NCBI GenBank assembly: GCA_016716665.1
Contig: JADJVH010000011.1
Location: 62,001 to 126,000, forward strand
Length of the DNA stretch: 64,000 bases
Reading direction: 5' to 3'
DNA from: Candidatus Opimibacter iunctus
Lineage (GTDB): Bacteria > Bacteroidota > Bacteroidia > Chitinophagales > Saprospiraceae
The notes under the pieces are model-generated. The model was not told the DNA's origin, did no database searches, and saw only the letters and a program-made list of their open reading frames with translations. The translations under genes and the position numbers were made by a program. Shown here in pieces: positions 34,946-44,405 of this stretch (within the stretch, counting starts at the first letter, position 1; each line of letters begins with the position of its first letter).

Positions 34946-35012
34946 GGAAGGGCAAATTTGGGAAATGGATATTCCAGCTAATTCTACGGCAGACATTCGG
35001 AACCTCAAGACC

Positions 35013-35041
35013 CCTCCGCCGAGCCAATGGCTCAGCGGAGG
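35013..35041. repeat. GC-rich hairpin
   Basis: CCTCCGCCGAGCC-AAT-GGCTCAGCGGAGG, 13-bp arms with one mismatch. It lies between the methyltransferase remnant and the split lipoprotein gene; could terminate transcription or be a dispersed repeat. Confidence 0.6.
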
Positions 35042-35066
35042 AGGAGGGAGAGAGGAGACTTATCTT

Positions 35067-35246
35067 TTATCCGGGTGATTTTCTGAAACTGCAGAAGATA
35101 TAGTGCTGGATCACATTGGCCGGCATATGAAATTGACTGACCAATTGCAATGAAGTGACCGGTATCTGCTGGTACCACCCGACTTCAGAGAGAGCCCTGG
35201 TCTGGTAGATATGTTCCCAATATAATTGCCGTTCAGTATTTGCCAT
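35067..35246 (-). pseudogene. Remnant of a class I SAM-dependent methyltransferase (N-terminus only)
   Basis: Begins MANTERQLYWEHIYQTRALS then EVGWYQQIPVTSLQLVSQF, the start of a Bacteroidota methyltransferase family whose next part should be the SAM-binding DIGGGDS motif. Instead the frame runs into unrelated residues and stops after 59 codons. No SAM-binding motif is found downstream in any frame, so most of the gene is deleted. The family match is from memory of the conserved opening. Confidence 0.55.
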
Positions 35247-35370
35247 TTGTGTTGAATTCCTACGCTCCTCAATTTTCAATAGCAAGTATCAGGAATCACT
35301 GAGTATGCTATTGAGCCTTTAGTAAAGGTATAGCAAGCTGTCCCCCTTGGATTTTACAATAGATAAATAA

Positions 35371-35957
35371 TCAGTGCTTGGCCCTGATGCGGCTGAGGCT
35401 GACCTGGGTGATCCCCAGGTAGGAAGCAATGTACTTGAGTGGAACGCGCTTGAACATATCCGGATGTTCATTTAACAGGTTGGCATACCTGACTTCAGCG
35501 CTATGAAACTGGATACTCTCCAGCCTGTTGATCGTGGCGATAAATACACTGACGAATATCTTCTTGATCAACCGTTCTATTTCAATATAGGTATCATACA
35601 ACTCGATCAACTGATCCACATTGATCGCAATGAGTGTTGAATCCTCAATAGCCTGTATGCCTTTACGTGAGGGCTGCCCGGTGACCAGGCTCTCTATTCG
35701 GGCGACAAATGCATTTTCAAATTCGAGGCTTTCTGTGATATCAGTGTCCCCTTTGAAATAATATACCCGTAGTGCCCCCTTTTTGATAAAGTAGATCGTC
35801 CGGCAGGTATGACCTATGACCTGAACATCAGCGTTCTTTTTAAATTTTTGCTCTGTACTGATACCCACCAACGCTTTCACGGCTTCAGGTGAGAGGGGGG
35901 GTGAATAGTTTTAATATAGGCGGCAAAGTCCTTCAAGGGGTCAATGGGTGCTGACAA
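35371..35957 (-). CDS. Crp/Fnr-family regulator with an apparent frameshift near the N-terminus
   Basis: Cyclic-nucleotide-binding-like regulator, ~194 aa once repaired. The readable main part (GTG at 35880) contains the cupin-like domain with YFIKKGALRVYYFKGD and a C-terminal HTH, VPLKYIASYLGITQVSLSRI. The true N-terminus lies upstream in another frame, IDPLKDFAAYIKTIHP, joined by a C7 tract (G 35895-35901): one more C gives HPPLSPEAVKALV. The upstream frame opens with TTG at 35957. Regulated genes unknown. Confidence 0.8.
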
Positions 35958-36055
35958 CTATAAAATTAATCTATTTAAGTTAATCAGGCAATCTTTTAAA
36001 GAAAAGTTCCCGGGAATAGCGTCCCAACCTAACCTGGTAACTCCTTCAGGTTGAC

Positions 36056-36514
36056 TTACGTCGCTGAATTTTTTTTCGCAAAGCATATACTGTTTGCGAC
36101 ATCGATATATGGCCCATAATTGGGAATCTGCAGATATCCTGCCTTATTGTAGAGGGCAATCGCCTCAGGCTGATTGTAACCGGTCTCCAGGATGCATTCC
36201 GTATAGCGTTGGTCGTGTGCCCAGGACTCCAGGTCTGACAGGATCAGGGGAGCTATACCCTGTCCACGGAATACCGGTCGGACAAACATCCGTTTGATTT
36301 CCGCTGTTTCACCACTATACTCCCTGAAGGCACCACAGCCTACAGCAACGTTGCCAGCATATGCCACCACCACGTGCCTGATAGCATCCAGTTTGTTAAA
36401 CTGCGCATAAAAGGGATGATCAGCACCATCCCGTATACGGAGCTCATCATCGAGCATGGTCACTAACTCCTTGAAGTCCGGGTTGGAAGAATCGGTTCGG
36501 CGTAGTTCGATCAA
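36056..36514 (-). CDS. GNAT-family N-acetyltransferase
   Basis: 152 aa, apparently starting with TTG at 36514 because an in-frame stop lies 13 codons upstream and no ATG intervenes. It shows EIKRMFVRPVFRGQGIAPLI (motif A, R-G-Q-G-I, residues ~72-91), LETGYNQPEAIALYNKAGY (~108-126) and a short C-terminal strand. Substrate unknown. Confidence 0.86.
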   Translation of the reverse strand: MIELRRTDSSNPDFKELVTMLDDELRIRDGADHPFYAQFNKLDAIRHVVVAYAGNVAVGCGAFREYSGETAEIKRMFVRPVFRGQGIAPLILSDLESWAHDQRYTECILETGYNQPEAIALYNKAGYLQIPNYGPYIDVANSICFAKKNSAT

Positions 36515-36618
36515 CGGGTAGCTGGATTGGTTATTTCTGTCCTTTAATCACTGCTTACGAATGAGTACATATTTGTTTGACCCGCTGGCATCACAAACAT
36601 AGTGGATGCAGGCGGTGA

Positions 36619-37950
36619 TCAATAGACGATCATTTTTTCAGCCATAGCTCCCTGGGTGGTTCGTATTTCTACGAAATACATTCCGGGTGCCAGTGGACGC
36701 TCATCAAACGAAAGAGTATGTGTCCCGGGAAAAAGCGTCAACCTATCTCTTGTCATGATGACCCGGCCATGCGCATCGAGGATCCGCACCAATCCCTGGG
36801 TATTGTTGATGGTTTCCAACTTTACTGTAAAATGCCCTTCAGAAGGATTAGGCACGATGCGCAAAGCAATCTGGTCCCTCAGGTTGCTGACACCAGAAAA
36901 GGGAGTCAGTAACCCGCTCCTTGGCCCAAGCAAGATATTCTGCATCAATGTCGACTGGTTTCGCGTAAACATATTCATGCAATCTTCACTGGCATAATCC
37001 ATGTAGTTTTCTATCAGATCGGGCATATCCATCCCATAATGTGCTTCGATCTGTGCACAGGTATTCTTGGTCGTGTCACAATCAAAGGCAGATTCCGCAT
37101 TGGCATAGGGCGTATCGTCTATACCATCACTCTGTGCACAGTCATTTGGGCCAAGTAATCCTCCATCGCCCCAGATATGCCTCAGTCCAAAATAATGCCC
37201 AACCTCATGCACCGGTGTCCGGCCCTTGACAATGATATTGCCACTGCCATCGGGATTTTCAATCGGATTAGGATTGTTGCTGCCGAACACCCTGTAATCG
37301 ATCACCACACCATCCTCATCAGGTGCTGGTGCTCCCGAATTTTCCGGCCAGTTGAGTAGATTATTAGGGGGAAAAGCGAATCCAAGGATCTGCCCGACGA
37401 CAATCCCGAATATTTCTATCGGCTGTATTTTGCAAACCCAGATGTTGAGATATTGCTCTGTATCCAGGGCATCACTCCCACCAAGCGCATCGTGTTTGAC
37501 TTCCGGTAAAAGGTTGGTGCCAAGAATATCCACTGCAAAATCAACATCAGTCTGTACCCTGATGATATCAGCCAGTTCAAATTGTATCCCCGGTGACCCT
37601 GCTTCAGGCTGGAACACTGGACGGAGATTTACCGTATCAGCATTGCGTCGGTTAAAGTCCTCATTCAATACTCGGATCTGATCCAGGATGATACTTTCAT
37701 CCAGGTTTTCAGCTGCTTCCTTCCACACGACATGGACGATCACATGGACGATCATCGGTTCATTGTTTCGCGGGGTACCTGCATGGAGCGCTGATTCGAA
37801 GGTAGCATCCACATTGTCCTGCAGGGCAGGGTAGTGCTTGCGGAGCATAGCGGAAAACAAGTCATTGCCACAGATGGGATGGCTGGACTGGCTGTATCCC
37901 CATGCAGGGATAAAAAACAGGAAAAGGATACGTATACAAGCTGTCTTCAT
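36619..37950 (-). CDS. T9SS-exported M43 (pappalysin-like) zinc metalloprotease
   Basis: 443 aa. Signal peptide (MKTACIRILFLFFIPAWGYS), pro-region, catalytic domain with HEVGHYFGLRH (HExxHxxGxxH, near residues 227-237) and the Met-turn region in ENYMDYASEDCMNMF (~312-326). The last ~85 residues (IVPNPSEGHFTVKL ... PGMYFVEIR) are a T9SS sorting domain. Secreted protease; substrates unknown. Cysteines around the active site fit the disulfides of this family. Confidence 0.93.
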   Translation of the reverse strand: MKTACIRILFLFFIPAWGYSQSSHPICGNDLFSAMLRKHYPALQDNVDATFESALHAGTPRNNEPMIVHVIVHVVWKEAAENLDESIILDQIRVLNEDFNRRNADTVNLRPVFQPEAGSPGIQFELADIIRVQTDVDFAVDILGTNLLPEVKHDALGGSDALDTEQYLNIWVCKIQPIEIFGIVVGQILGFAFPPNNLLNWPENSGAPAPDEDGVVIDYRVFGSNNPNPIENPDGSGNIIVKGRTPVHEVGHYFGLRHIWGDGGLLGPNDCAQSDGIDDTPYANAESAFDCDTTKNTCAQIEAHYGMDMPDLIENYMDYASEDCMNMFTRNQSTLMQNILLGPRSGLLTPFSGVSNLRDQIALRIVPNPSEGHFTVKLETINNTQGLVRILDAHGRVIMTRDRLTLFPGTHTLSFDERPLAPGMYFVEIRTTQGAMAEKMIVY

Positions 37951-38031
37951 ATCAGGGTTCAGGGCTTTTAAGGGTCGACCTGCTCGTGAATATAGAAATT
38001 AACCTGAAATAAATCTGAATGACTAGCTGTC

Positions 38032-38061
38032 AAAAAAAAACCAGCCCCGCAAAGGGGCTGG
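38032..38061 (-). terminator. Rho-independent terminator of the CotH/LTD gene
   Basis: On the minus strand CCAGCCCC-TTTGC-GGGGCTGG then a run of nine T, 50 bases after the stop at 38111. Confidence 0.88.
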
Positions 38062-38110
38062 CCAATCCTCTGAAAAAGCGAAGAAGCAACTCACTTTTTA
38101 GTTTTACTGA

Positions 38111-40906
38111 TTACATTTTGACAAGTTTGGTGTAGATCGGCCGATCCGTTCCGGTCATCAGGTAGTATATGCCCGATGGCAAGTCTTCTAGTAGTATCGT
38201 GGTAATCTGATCAGCCAGTTCACCACGAGTGATGATTCGCCCGTATTGATCTGCAATGGTATAATCAAGAGATTTTCCACGATCATCATATTTCACAGTG
38301 ATACGTTCTGAAAACGGATTAGGGTAGATGACATAGTCCGTCCGGGCAAATGGATCAAAGGTGGATGTAGCAGTTTCATTGTTGGCACTGAACGTCGGTG
38401 CCTGGATGACAAATCCCCCTGTACCGTTTGGCACCCTTGCAAATCCAAGGTCCGGAGTTTGCTCACCAAAGCCTGCATTGTCCAGCACATTGAGCGAGGC
38501 ATCAGACAGCACTACAGATTCACCACTGACCGATAGTTTGAAGGTAGCATGGAGTGCTCCTTCTACAGCTTCATCATCGGCCCATATAATCAGGTAATCA
38601 TTTGCCTTGATCACAGTGCCTGCCGGAAAGGCCCATTTGTCAGGTAGGGAAGCCGCATCTGAGAGGTAGAACCCACTCAGATCGACATCGAAGTCATTGT
38701 TGTTGTATAGTTCAATCCAGTCTTCATAGTCTCCGGCTTCATCAGTGGCGCCTGTGACATTGCTGGCGAGGAGTTCATTGATTACCACACCATTGGTGAT
38801 CTGCGTGATGTCATTAGAGGCATTGAATGTCGCCTTCTGGATCCGGAATTCTCCTGTTCCGTTAGGATAGCGGGCATAGCCCAGGTCTGTGGTCTGCTGT
38901 CCAAATGCAACTTCATCCAAAGGGGTCAGCGTATTGTCCGAGAGTACAAGCGTTTCTCCCGATCCCGAGAGTTTAAAGCCGGCATGAAATGCACCTTCTA
39001 CTGCTTCATCATCTGCCCATATGATCAGGTAACTATCTGCAGGAAGGATTGTGCCGGCAGGAAGCTGCCACTTGTCAGGAGCGGCTATATCATCGGACAG
39101 ATAGAAGCCACTCAGGTCCACTTCAAAATCATTGGTATTGTACAGTTCAATCCAGTCCTCATAGTCACCGGCTTCATCGGTTGCACCTGCATTGTTGCTG
39201 GCCAGGAGTTCATTGATGACCACACCATTGGAAACCGGCAGTTGAGTGACGGTGTAGACAAAGATGTCATGCTCAGCACCGGCTGGCAGATAGGAAGCAG
39301 ACAAGGCTGTATTGGCAGCTACCGCTTCTACATAATACCTGACCAATGTACCGGCATCATATCCTGGAATTTGTGCACCATAGATTCCATCACCACTACC
39401 TGCATCGCCATGCGCACCATCATCAAACATGCTGGTCACTGTAAAATTGCCAACCAGTCCTGTAGCATAGTATAGATTGACTTTACTGATCCCGGTAGTG
39501 GACGTGACACTTGCCTGCACAAACGCAGATTCATTGGCAACAATAGGGGCATATACCTCCTGTGCACTGTTGAAATATGGTGCGGATGCAATGACCGGGG
39601 CCACCTGGGCTACCTCTGCATTATTGATCAGGAAGTTTCTGCGGTTGGCTACAAAGGTTTTCAATGCAGTGACACCACTGGTATATTGCGCATAGGTGTA
39701 GAGTTTTTTAGGATCGCTATTGACCAATGCCTTGATCATGGCATCCGTCGAATCAATGATTGCATTGGCATTGGCAGTAGTAAATGTCTCATTCAGGATC
39801 GTCCTGTAATGGGCCAGATATCGCTGCCTCCATTCAGGGATATTGAGCAGTTTGTTCAACAACGGATAGTTGACATTAGTGACATTCTTAAATGGGCCCC
39901 AGTTGTTGCTGGTGGCAGCGTTGGTTTGGAAGGAGGAGTTACCATCATATTCGAGTGGAGTGGTCCGACCGGTTTCAGGCTCATAATAGACGTAATAATC
40001 CATCTTGCCTTTCATGATATAACTGTCATCATCTGTAAATACATTTTCGGCTGCCAGTAACCACAGGGCTTTATCTATATCAATTTTTTCTGCTACCGCG
40101 CTCATATTGCCGGCGGTCGCTATGCTCAGGATCTGGCAGGCATCGATTAGTTTTTGCCATGGATCAGCGATGTCACTGGACTTGAGGCTATAGTATTTCT
40201 GGTAGGTGATCGTATCTGCCCCCAGGTAGTTCAGGCCGGCAGTGCCATCACCCCAGCCAGGGCCACCTCCGCCTCCACCACCACCCATGCCTGTCTCCCC
40301 GGTGGTCGCCCTGAACCGTGCACCATTATTGCTCATGAAGTAACCTTCCAGGAATGTCTTGTCTAGCGCCTGGATGTTGGGATATATCCCCCAGTCCTGT
40401 CCGTTTAGATGGAGATGGATGTAGTTTGCCTTCGCATTTGGGGTATGCCTGCTCGCCATTTGGTTATAGAGGACTTCGCGCATGAAGGAGGCATCCTCAT
40501 GGGCATTGTTGAATTTAAAGTTTTTAAAGCCCATACACACCTGGTCTGCATGGACGAAATCCGTGCTGACCGCAAAGGATTTCTTCTGTGAATTTCCAAT
40601 CGTGAAGTAGGAGGTATTTCCCCTGAAACGGACCCCCACACTATCATATCCGATACCGTCGATGGTCATCGTCGCCGGGATTTCAGTTTCGCTCTGATAA
40701 TTGTTAGTGAGTTGTGCCCAGTAATCTGGCTGCGAAAAATCAAGGTAGACATCCCTGACCAGGGTATGGTCATACATTCCTTCAGGGGCCTTACCTCCAC
40801 TATACAAGATATGGCCGTCCTCAGAGCTGTACATTTCTCCCGGTAATCCTTGTCCCAGAGCCGCAGATCCCAGCGCGAACAAGGCCATGCTGAGTATGTT
40901 CTTCAT
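38111..40906 (-). CDS. T9SS-exported CotH-kinase protein with two lamin-tail domains
   Basis: 931 aa from the ATG at 40906 (signal MKNILSMALFALGSAALGQG). Residues ~45-440 are a CotH-like kinase domain (SVGVRFRGNTSYFT; KNFKFNNAHEDASFMREVLY; DDDSYIMKGKMDYYVYYEPE; TPLEYDGNSSF), interrupted by a glycine run (GMGGGGGGGGPGWGDG). Then an Ig-like region (~445-575) and two nearly identical ~140-residue lamin-tail domains, each starting NGVVINELLASN. A T9SS sorting domain (YVIYPNPFSERITVKY) closes it. CotH kinases phosphorylate secreted proteins. Confidence 0.92.
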   Translation of the reverse strand: MKNILSMALFALGSAALGQGLPGEMYSSEDGHILYSGGKAPEGMYDHTLVRDVYLDFSQPDYWAQLTNNYQSETEIPATMTIDGIGYDSVGVRFRGNTSYFTIGNSQKKSFAVSTDFVHADQVCMGFKNFKFNNAHEDASFMREVLYNQMASRHTPNAKANYIHLHLNGQDWGIYPNIQALDKTFLEGYFMSNNGARFRATTGETGMGGGGGGGGPGWGDGTAGLNYLGADTITYQKYYSLKSSDIADPWQKLIDACQILSIATAGNMSAVAEKIDIDKALWLLAAENVFTDDDSYIMKGKMDYYVYYEPETGRTTPLEYDGNSSFQTNAATSNNWGPFKNVTNVNYPLLNKLLNIPEWRQRYLAHYRTILNETFTTANANAIIDSTDAMIKALVNSDPKKLYTYAQYTSGVTALKTFVANRRNFLINNAEVAQVAPVIASAPYFNSAQEVYAPIVANESAFVQASVTSTTGISKVNLYYATGLVGNFTVTSMFDDGAHGDAGSGDGIYGAQIPGYDAGTLVRYYVEAVAANTALSASYLPAGAEHDIFVYTVTQLPVSNGVVINELLASNNAGATDEAGDYEDWIELYNTNDFEVDLSGFYLSDDIAAPDKWQLPAGTILPADSYLIIWADDEAVEGAFHAGFKLSGSGETLVLSDNTLTPLDEVAFGQQTTDLGYARYPNGTGEFRIQKATFNASNDITQITNGVVINELLASNVTGATDEAGDYEDWIELYNNNDFDVDLSGFYLSDAASLPDKWAFPAGTVIKANDYLIIWADDEAVEGALHATFKLSVSGESVVLSDASLNVLDNAGFGEQTPDLGFARVPNGTGGFVIQAPTFSANNETATSTFDPFARTDYVIYPNPFSERITVKYDDRGKSLDYTIADQYGRIITRGELADQITTILLEDLPSGIYYLMTGTDRPIYTKLVKM

Positions 40907-41245
40907 TTTACCCATTGATCTGATCATTTTGTTTTTTTGCTTGCGTTTGATGTGATGGACGATGGACTAAAATACTGCCTTTTTTAAAGGATAATCTTAA
41001 TTCCGGCCTCCCAGACAGGCGGAGGAATACTCCTGACGGGATTAGTCGCTTCTCCTGAAAGAGGAACAGGATACGGTTTTGTACCCATTTTGACTTGGCG
41101 TTCCTTCTTTTTCTACAGGGTAATGTCTGCCAGATGACAATAGCAGGGTGGTAAAAGGAAGGGATTTGGACAGTTAAAATCAAGCTCATTACACTTATCT
41201 TCATCATCTGGCGGAGGCAATCCCAGGGTTTTAATAATTACCATT
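40907..41245. other. Intergenic region between divergent CotH and SnoaL-like genes
   Basis: 339 bases. One minus-strand open frame covers most of it (40908-41207), but its composition is coding-unlike and it runs into the CotH gene. No consensus TAnnTTTG seen. CCTGTCTGCCTCCTT-type inverted pairs near 41010-41030 are weak. Confidence 0.35.
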
Positions 41246-41713
41246 ATGTACAGACTACTCATCCTAACAACCATCCTCGCAGGCTGCATGTGTTGTAAGC
41301 CTGTTGATCAGCGTGCACAGGCCAGGCAGGAAATCCAGATGACTGATAAGGCGATGAACGACATGGCTGCACAATCCGGCTTTCATGCAGCATTGCTTTC
41401 TTATGCGGCAGACAGCCTCATCAAGCCGGAGGATGGGCAATTGCCTGTGATCGGTAAGGAAGCCCTCGCAAAAGCATGGAGCGGCAATGCCGGGACAAAG
41501 GATATTTCATGGCAACCAACAACAATAGAGGCTTCTGCATCAGGGGATCTGGGATACAGTTTCGGCAACTGGACCTTTGTCACAGGGGATACAACGTACT
41601 ATGGCAACTATTTCACAGCATGGAAAAAGCAAGCCGATGGCAAATGGAAGTGGACTGTGGATGGGGTAATACCACACCGGCACCGAGATGATCCTCCCGG
41701 ACACTTGATTTAG
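41246..41713 (+). CDS. SnoaL/DUF4440-like (NTF2-fold) lipoprotein
   Basis: 155 aa with a lipoprotein signal ending LAGC (Cys14). The NTF2-like pattern is visible: long helix (QMTDKAMNDMAAQSGFHAALLSY), then IGKEALAKAW, WQPTTIEASASGDLGYSFGN and a C-terminal KQADGKWKWTVDGV strand pair. DUF4440-type proteins of unknown function. Likely periplasmic, membrane-anchored. Confidence 0.85.
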   Translation: MYRLLILTTILAGCMCCKPVDQRAQARQEIQMTDKAMNDMAAQSGFHAALLSYAADSLIKPEDGQLPVIGKEALAKAWSGNAGTKDISWQPTTIEASASGDLGYSFGNWTFVTGDTTYYGNYFTAWKKQADGKWKWTVDGVIPHRHRDDPPGHLI

Positions 41714-41740
41714 TTTGTTCTATTTTTTTTTTGATCATGT

Positions 41741-43039
41741 TTAATGTACATGGAGTGCAGTCGTAGATCTCCCCACTGACAGCGGGATTTTGTTGAAAGC
41801 CTGGTCCAGATCATTGACGATGTCATGGTAGTTTTCTACCCCGATGGACAGTCTGATCATTTTGCCGGTGATGGACAATGCTTCTTTGTGTGCCGGTTCA
41901 ACATCAGCATGGGTCATGGTACAGGGATGTTCTGCCAGACTTTCAGTACTTCCCAGACTTACTGCAAGTTTGATGAGCTTGAGCGCATTTAGAAAAGCAA
42001 AGGCCTCTCTTTCTCCGCCTATGACATCAAAGGAGATCATCCCGCCATTGGTCAGGCATTGCCTGTTGCGGATGAGAAATGCCTCACCATCTGCAGCTGT
42101 GAGGTTACCGAGGTAATACACCTTTTCAACTTTTGGATGGTGATTGAGATATTCAGCTACGCGTTCTGCATTGAATGCCTGGATATCCATCCTGGCCTTG
42201 AGGGTCTCCAGGCTGCGCATCAGCAACCATCCTGACCATGGCCCTGCCATGTTGCCCATGAAAGTTCTTAATCCTTTTACGCGTTTGATCAGGTCTGTGG
42301 ATCCCAGGCATGCTCCTGCGATGACGTCACTGTGGCCCCCGATGTATTTCGTTGCTGAATAGAGCACCAGGTCAGCGCCATGCTTGAGCGGATGCTGCCA
42401 CACAGGCCCCATATATGTATTGTCTACTGCGAGCAAGACTTCCTTTTCGGGAGTTGAATAATGCCTGGCGATATTTTTACTGCCTTCGATATCAATAAGG
42501 TCATTTGTTGGATTGGCAGGAGTCTCGATATAGACGAGCGCAAGTTTGTCTGCCATCCCAGTAGCCTCTACGATATCCATGATTTGTTTTGTGGTTTGAC
42601 CCACCTTGAAAAAGACAGGGTGGATCCCGAATTTTGGTAGGATCTTTTCTATAAAATGATCTGTCCCTCCATAGAGTGGCGAACTGGCTAAAACGAGGTC
42701 ACCTGGTTTTAGAAATTCGAGGAGTACAGTGGTGATGGCAGCCATACCACTTGAAAAGACTGCACATTCTTCTGCTTCATCCCAGAGGCACAACCTGTTT
42801 TCAAGGATTTCGAGGTCCGGATTATTGATACGGCTATAGATCAGGCCCATGACTTCACCTTCTTCCTTCTGGCGCAGGCCATAGGCCATTTCAAAGAAGG
42901 CTTTGCCTTCTTCCGCATTTTTAAACACAAACGTTGAGGTCTGGAAGATCGGGCTCTTGATGGCCCCTTCTGAAAGCGCAGGCTTGTAGCCATAGGACAT
43001 CATCAGGCTTTCAGGTTTCATTTTTCTATCGTCGGACAT
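41741..43039 (-). CDS. Cys/Met metabolism PLP enzyme, methionine gamma-lyase-like
   Basis: 432 aa from the ATG at 43039. PLP-dependent gamma-family (MetB/MetC/MGL). Seen: SPIFQTSTFVF near residue 22, YSRINNPDLEILENRLC (~55-71), the Tyr/Gly ring-stacking region SSPLYGGTDHF (~104-114), Asp in VDNTYMGP (~183-190) and the Schiff-base Lys in YSATKYIGGHSD (~206-217); SLGSTESLAEHP near the end. It cleaves or exchanges the gamma-substituent of methionine/homocysteine-type substrates. Exact substrate cannot be read from sequence. Confidence 0.9.
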   Translation of the reverse strand: MSDDRKMKPESLMMSYGYKPALSEGAIKSPIFQTSTFVFKNAEEGKAFFEMAYGLRQKEEGEVMGLIYSRINNPDLEILENRLCLWDEAEECAVFSSGMAAITTVLLEFLKPGDLVLASSPLYGGTDHFIEKILPKFGIHPVFFKVGQTTKQIMDIVEATGMADKLALVYIETPANPTNDLIDIEGSKNIARHYSTPEKEVLLAVDNTYMGPVWQHPLKHGADLVLYSATKYIGGHSDVIAGACLGSTDLIKRVKGLRTFMGNMAGPWSGWLLMRSLETLKARMDIQAFNAERVAEYLNHHPKVEKVYYLGNLTAADGEAFLIRNRQCLTNGGMISFDVIGGEREAFAFLNALKLIKLAVSLGSTESLAEHPCTMTHADVEPAHKEALSITGKMIRLSIGVENYHDIVNDLDQAFNKIPLSVGRSTTALHVH

Positions 43040-43126
43040 ACCATTTTGTATTGACAAATGATCAGGATGTCCGCTCCCGGGTTGTTCAGGAACGGAATTA
43101 CAATACGTGGTATGTTAACAAATCTG

Positions 43127-43846
43127 CTACTGAGGCTTGTGGCAACAGCTCACTTCCGTCGAATCTTTTTCCAACGAAGGACTCAGGTAAGGTATTCCAA
43201 GGTTCATACCTCGGAGGATGAGCATGACCGCCATCACGCCTACAAAGTATGGAACAGCCTTGTTGATTTTATAACGAACCGGGGCAGAAATCAAATGCCC
43301 AAAGACCATCAGGCCTGCCATGACCGGGATGGTACCCAGTCCAAAGAAAAACATCAGCAGGACGCCCTGCAATGTATCCATCGTGGCCAGGGAGGCGGCT
43401 ATTGCCACATACACCAGTCCGCAGGGAAGTAATCCATTGAGCAGGCCGATCGGAAAAAGTGATGTCGGCTTTTTTGACCCTGCCAGCAGTTTTCCCAGCC
43501 TTTGCTGTACCCATGTGTTCATTTTCCCCATCACGGGAATCTTTGATGCTATCGAAAACCTTGACACGATAAAGAGCAGGATCAATACACCAGCTGTGAT
43601 CGATATCACTTGCTGCAGGCCCCATAGTCTGAATTGATTTCCTACAAATCCGAAACACAACCCCAGCAAGGCATAGGTCAGCGCCCTACCCATGTTGTAC
43701 AATCCAATTCCCACATATTTCTCCAAGCCTGAGTATTGACGCACCGGCAGTGCCAGGGCAATCGGCCCGCACATCCCGATGCAATGGAAGCTTCCCAGAA
43801 ATCCTATGGAAAGACCTGTCAATATGCTCAGATATATTTCGTTCAT
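43127..43846 (-). CDS. SafE-like cytochrome oxidase maturation membrane protein
   Basis: 239 aa, six to seven hydrophobic segments. The motif FHCIGMCGPIALALP (residues ~21-35) and the second half GLLNGLLPCGLVYVAIAASL (~133-152) mark the sulfite exporter TauE/SafE (heavy-metal) branch that is linked to cbb3 oxidase assembly, as do the nearby ccoG and fixH. The C-terminus carries CCHKPQ, a possible metal site. A copper/assembly role is inferred from location. Confidence 0.88.
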   Translation of the reverse strand: MNEIYLSILTGLSIGFLGSFHCIGMCGPIALALPVRQYSGLEKYVGIGLYNMGRALTYALLGLCFGFVGNQFRLWGLQQVISITAGVLILLFIVSRFSIASKIPVMGKMNTWVQQRLGKLLAGSKKPTSLFPIGLLNGLLPCGLVYVAIAASLATMDTLQGVLLMFFFGLGTIPVMAGLMVFGHLISAPVRYKINKAVPYFVGVMAVMLILRGMNLGIPYLSPSLEKDSTEVSCCHKPQ

Positions 43847-43863
43847 CTGCGATTCACTTTGTT

Positions 43864-43970
43864 GAGCTGTCAGCTGTCAGCTACCAGCTACCAGCTTCCA
43901 GAGTATTCACTCTTACACTCACCACTCACCCACATTTTTCACTCTTCACTCTTCATTTTTCATTCTACAT
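43864..43970. repeat. Modules B and F between safE-like and fixH
   Basis: AGCTGTC/AGCTACC 7-mer units (43864-43901), then CTCTTCACTCTTCA-type units (about 43937-43965). The last unit overlaps the fixH stop codon at 43960-43962. Confidence 0.7.
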
Positions 43971-44397
43971 AGACACTCTCTTCCTTATAAAACTCCTTCT
44001 TATCACTCGTCCACCTGATCCGGGCTTTATACATCCCTTTAGATAGCGTACTCTTTGCAATGACTCTCCTGTTGGATCCATTGGGTACGATAGCCATTTG
44101 TACATCCTTGCTTTCCGCATCATTCCGGAGCAGTTCTATATTTCCTTTCTCCAGTTTCTCGTAGGTGCCTGTAGGTAGGGTGATGGCCACTTCATACATC
44201 GTCTGGCTCACCAGGTTGTCATCGGAGATGTTTTGCAGGTTTTGCTGCGCATCGATCACCTGCTGGTACACCATTTCCTTCTGATAGTACTGGTCATCGA
44301 TCATCTCATTGGTCTGTTGTGAAGCATAGTAGACCATGCCCAGCATCCCCACCAGGAAGAGTACGATGACGATTGTAATTTTATGTCCCCAGTTCAT
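43960..44397 (-). CDS. FixH/CcoH-like cbb3 oxidase assembly protein
   Basis: 145 aa: one N-terminal membrane helix (MNWGHKITIVIVLFLVGMLG), then a periplasmic FixH-type domain with DQYYQKEMVYQQVIDAQQN and a C-terminal GMYKARIRWTSDKKEFYKEE. Works with CcoG and CcoI in cbb3 oxidase maturation. The TGA stop is shared with an AAAATGAAGAGTG repeat module. Confidence 0.88.
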   Translation of the reverse strand: MNWGHKITIVIVLFLVGMLGMVYYASQQTNEMIDDQYYQKEMVYQQVIDAQQNLQNISDDNLVSQTMYEVAITLPTGTYEKLEKGNIELLRNDAESKDVQMAIVPNGSNRRVIAKSTLSKGMYKARIRWTSDKKEFYKEESVYVE

Positions 44398-44405
44398 ATT
44401 TCTTT

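Noticed and set aside
40908..41207. 99-codon minus-strand frame upstream of the CotH gene
   Set aside because: Composition is not coding-like and there is no start signal; probably upstream non-coding DNA.
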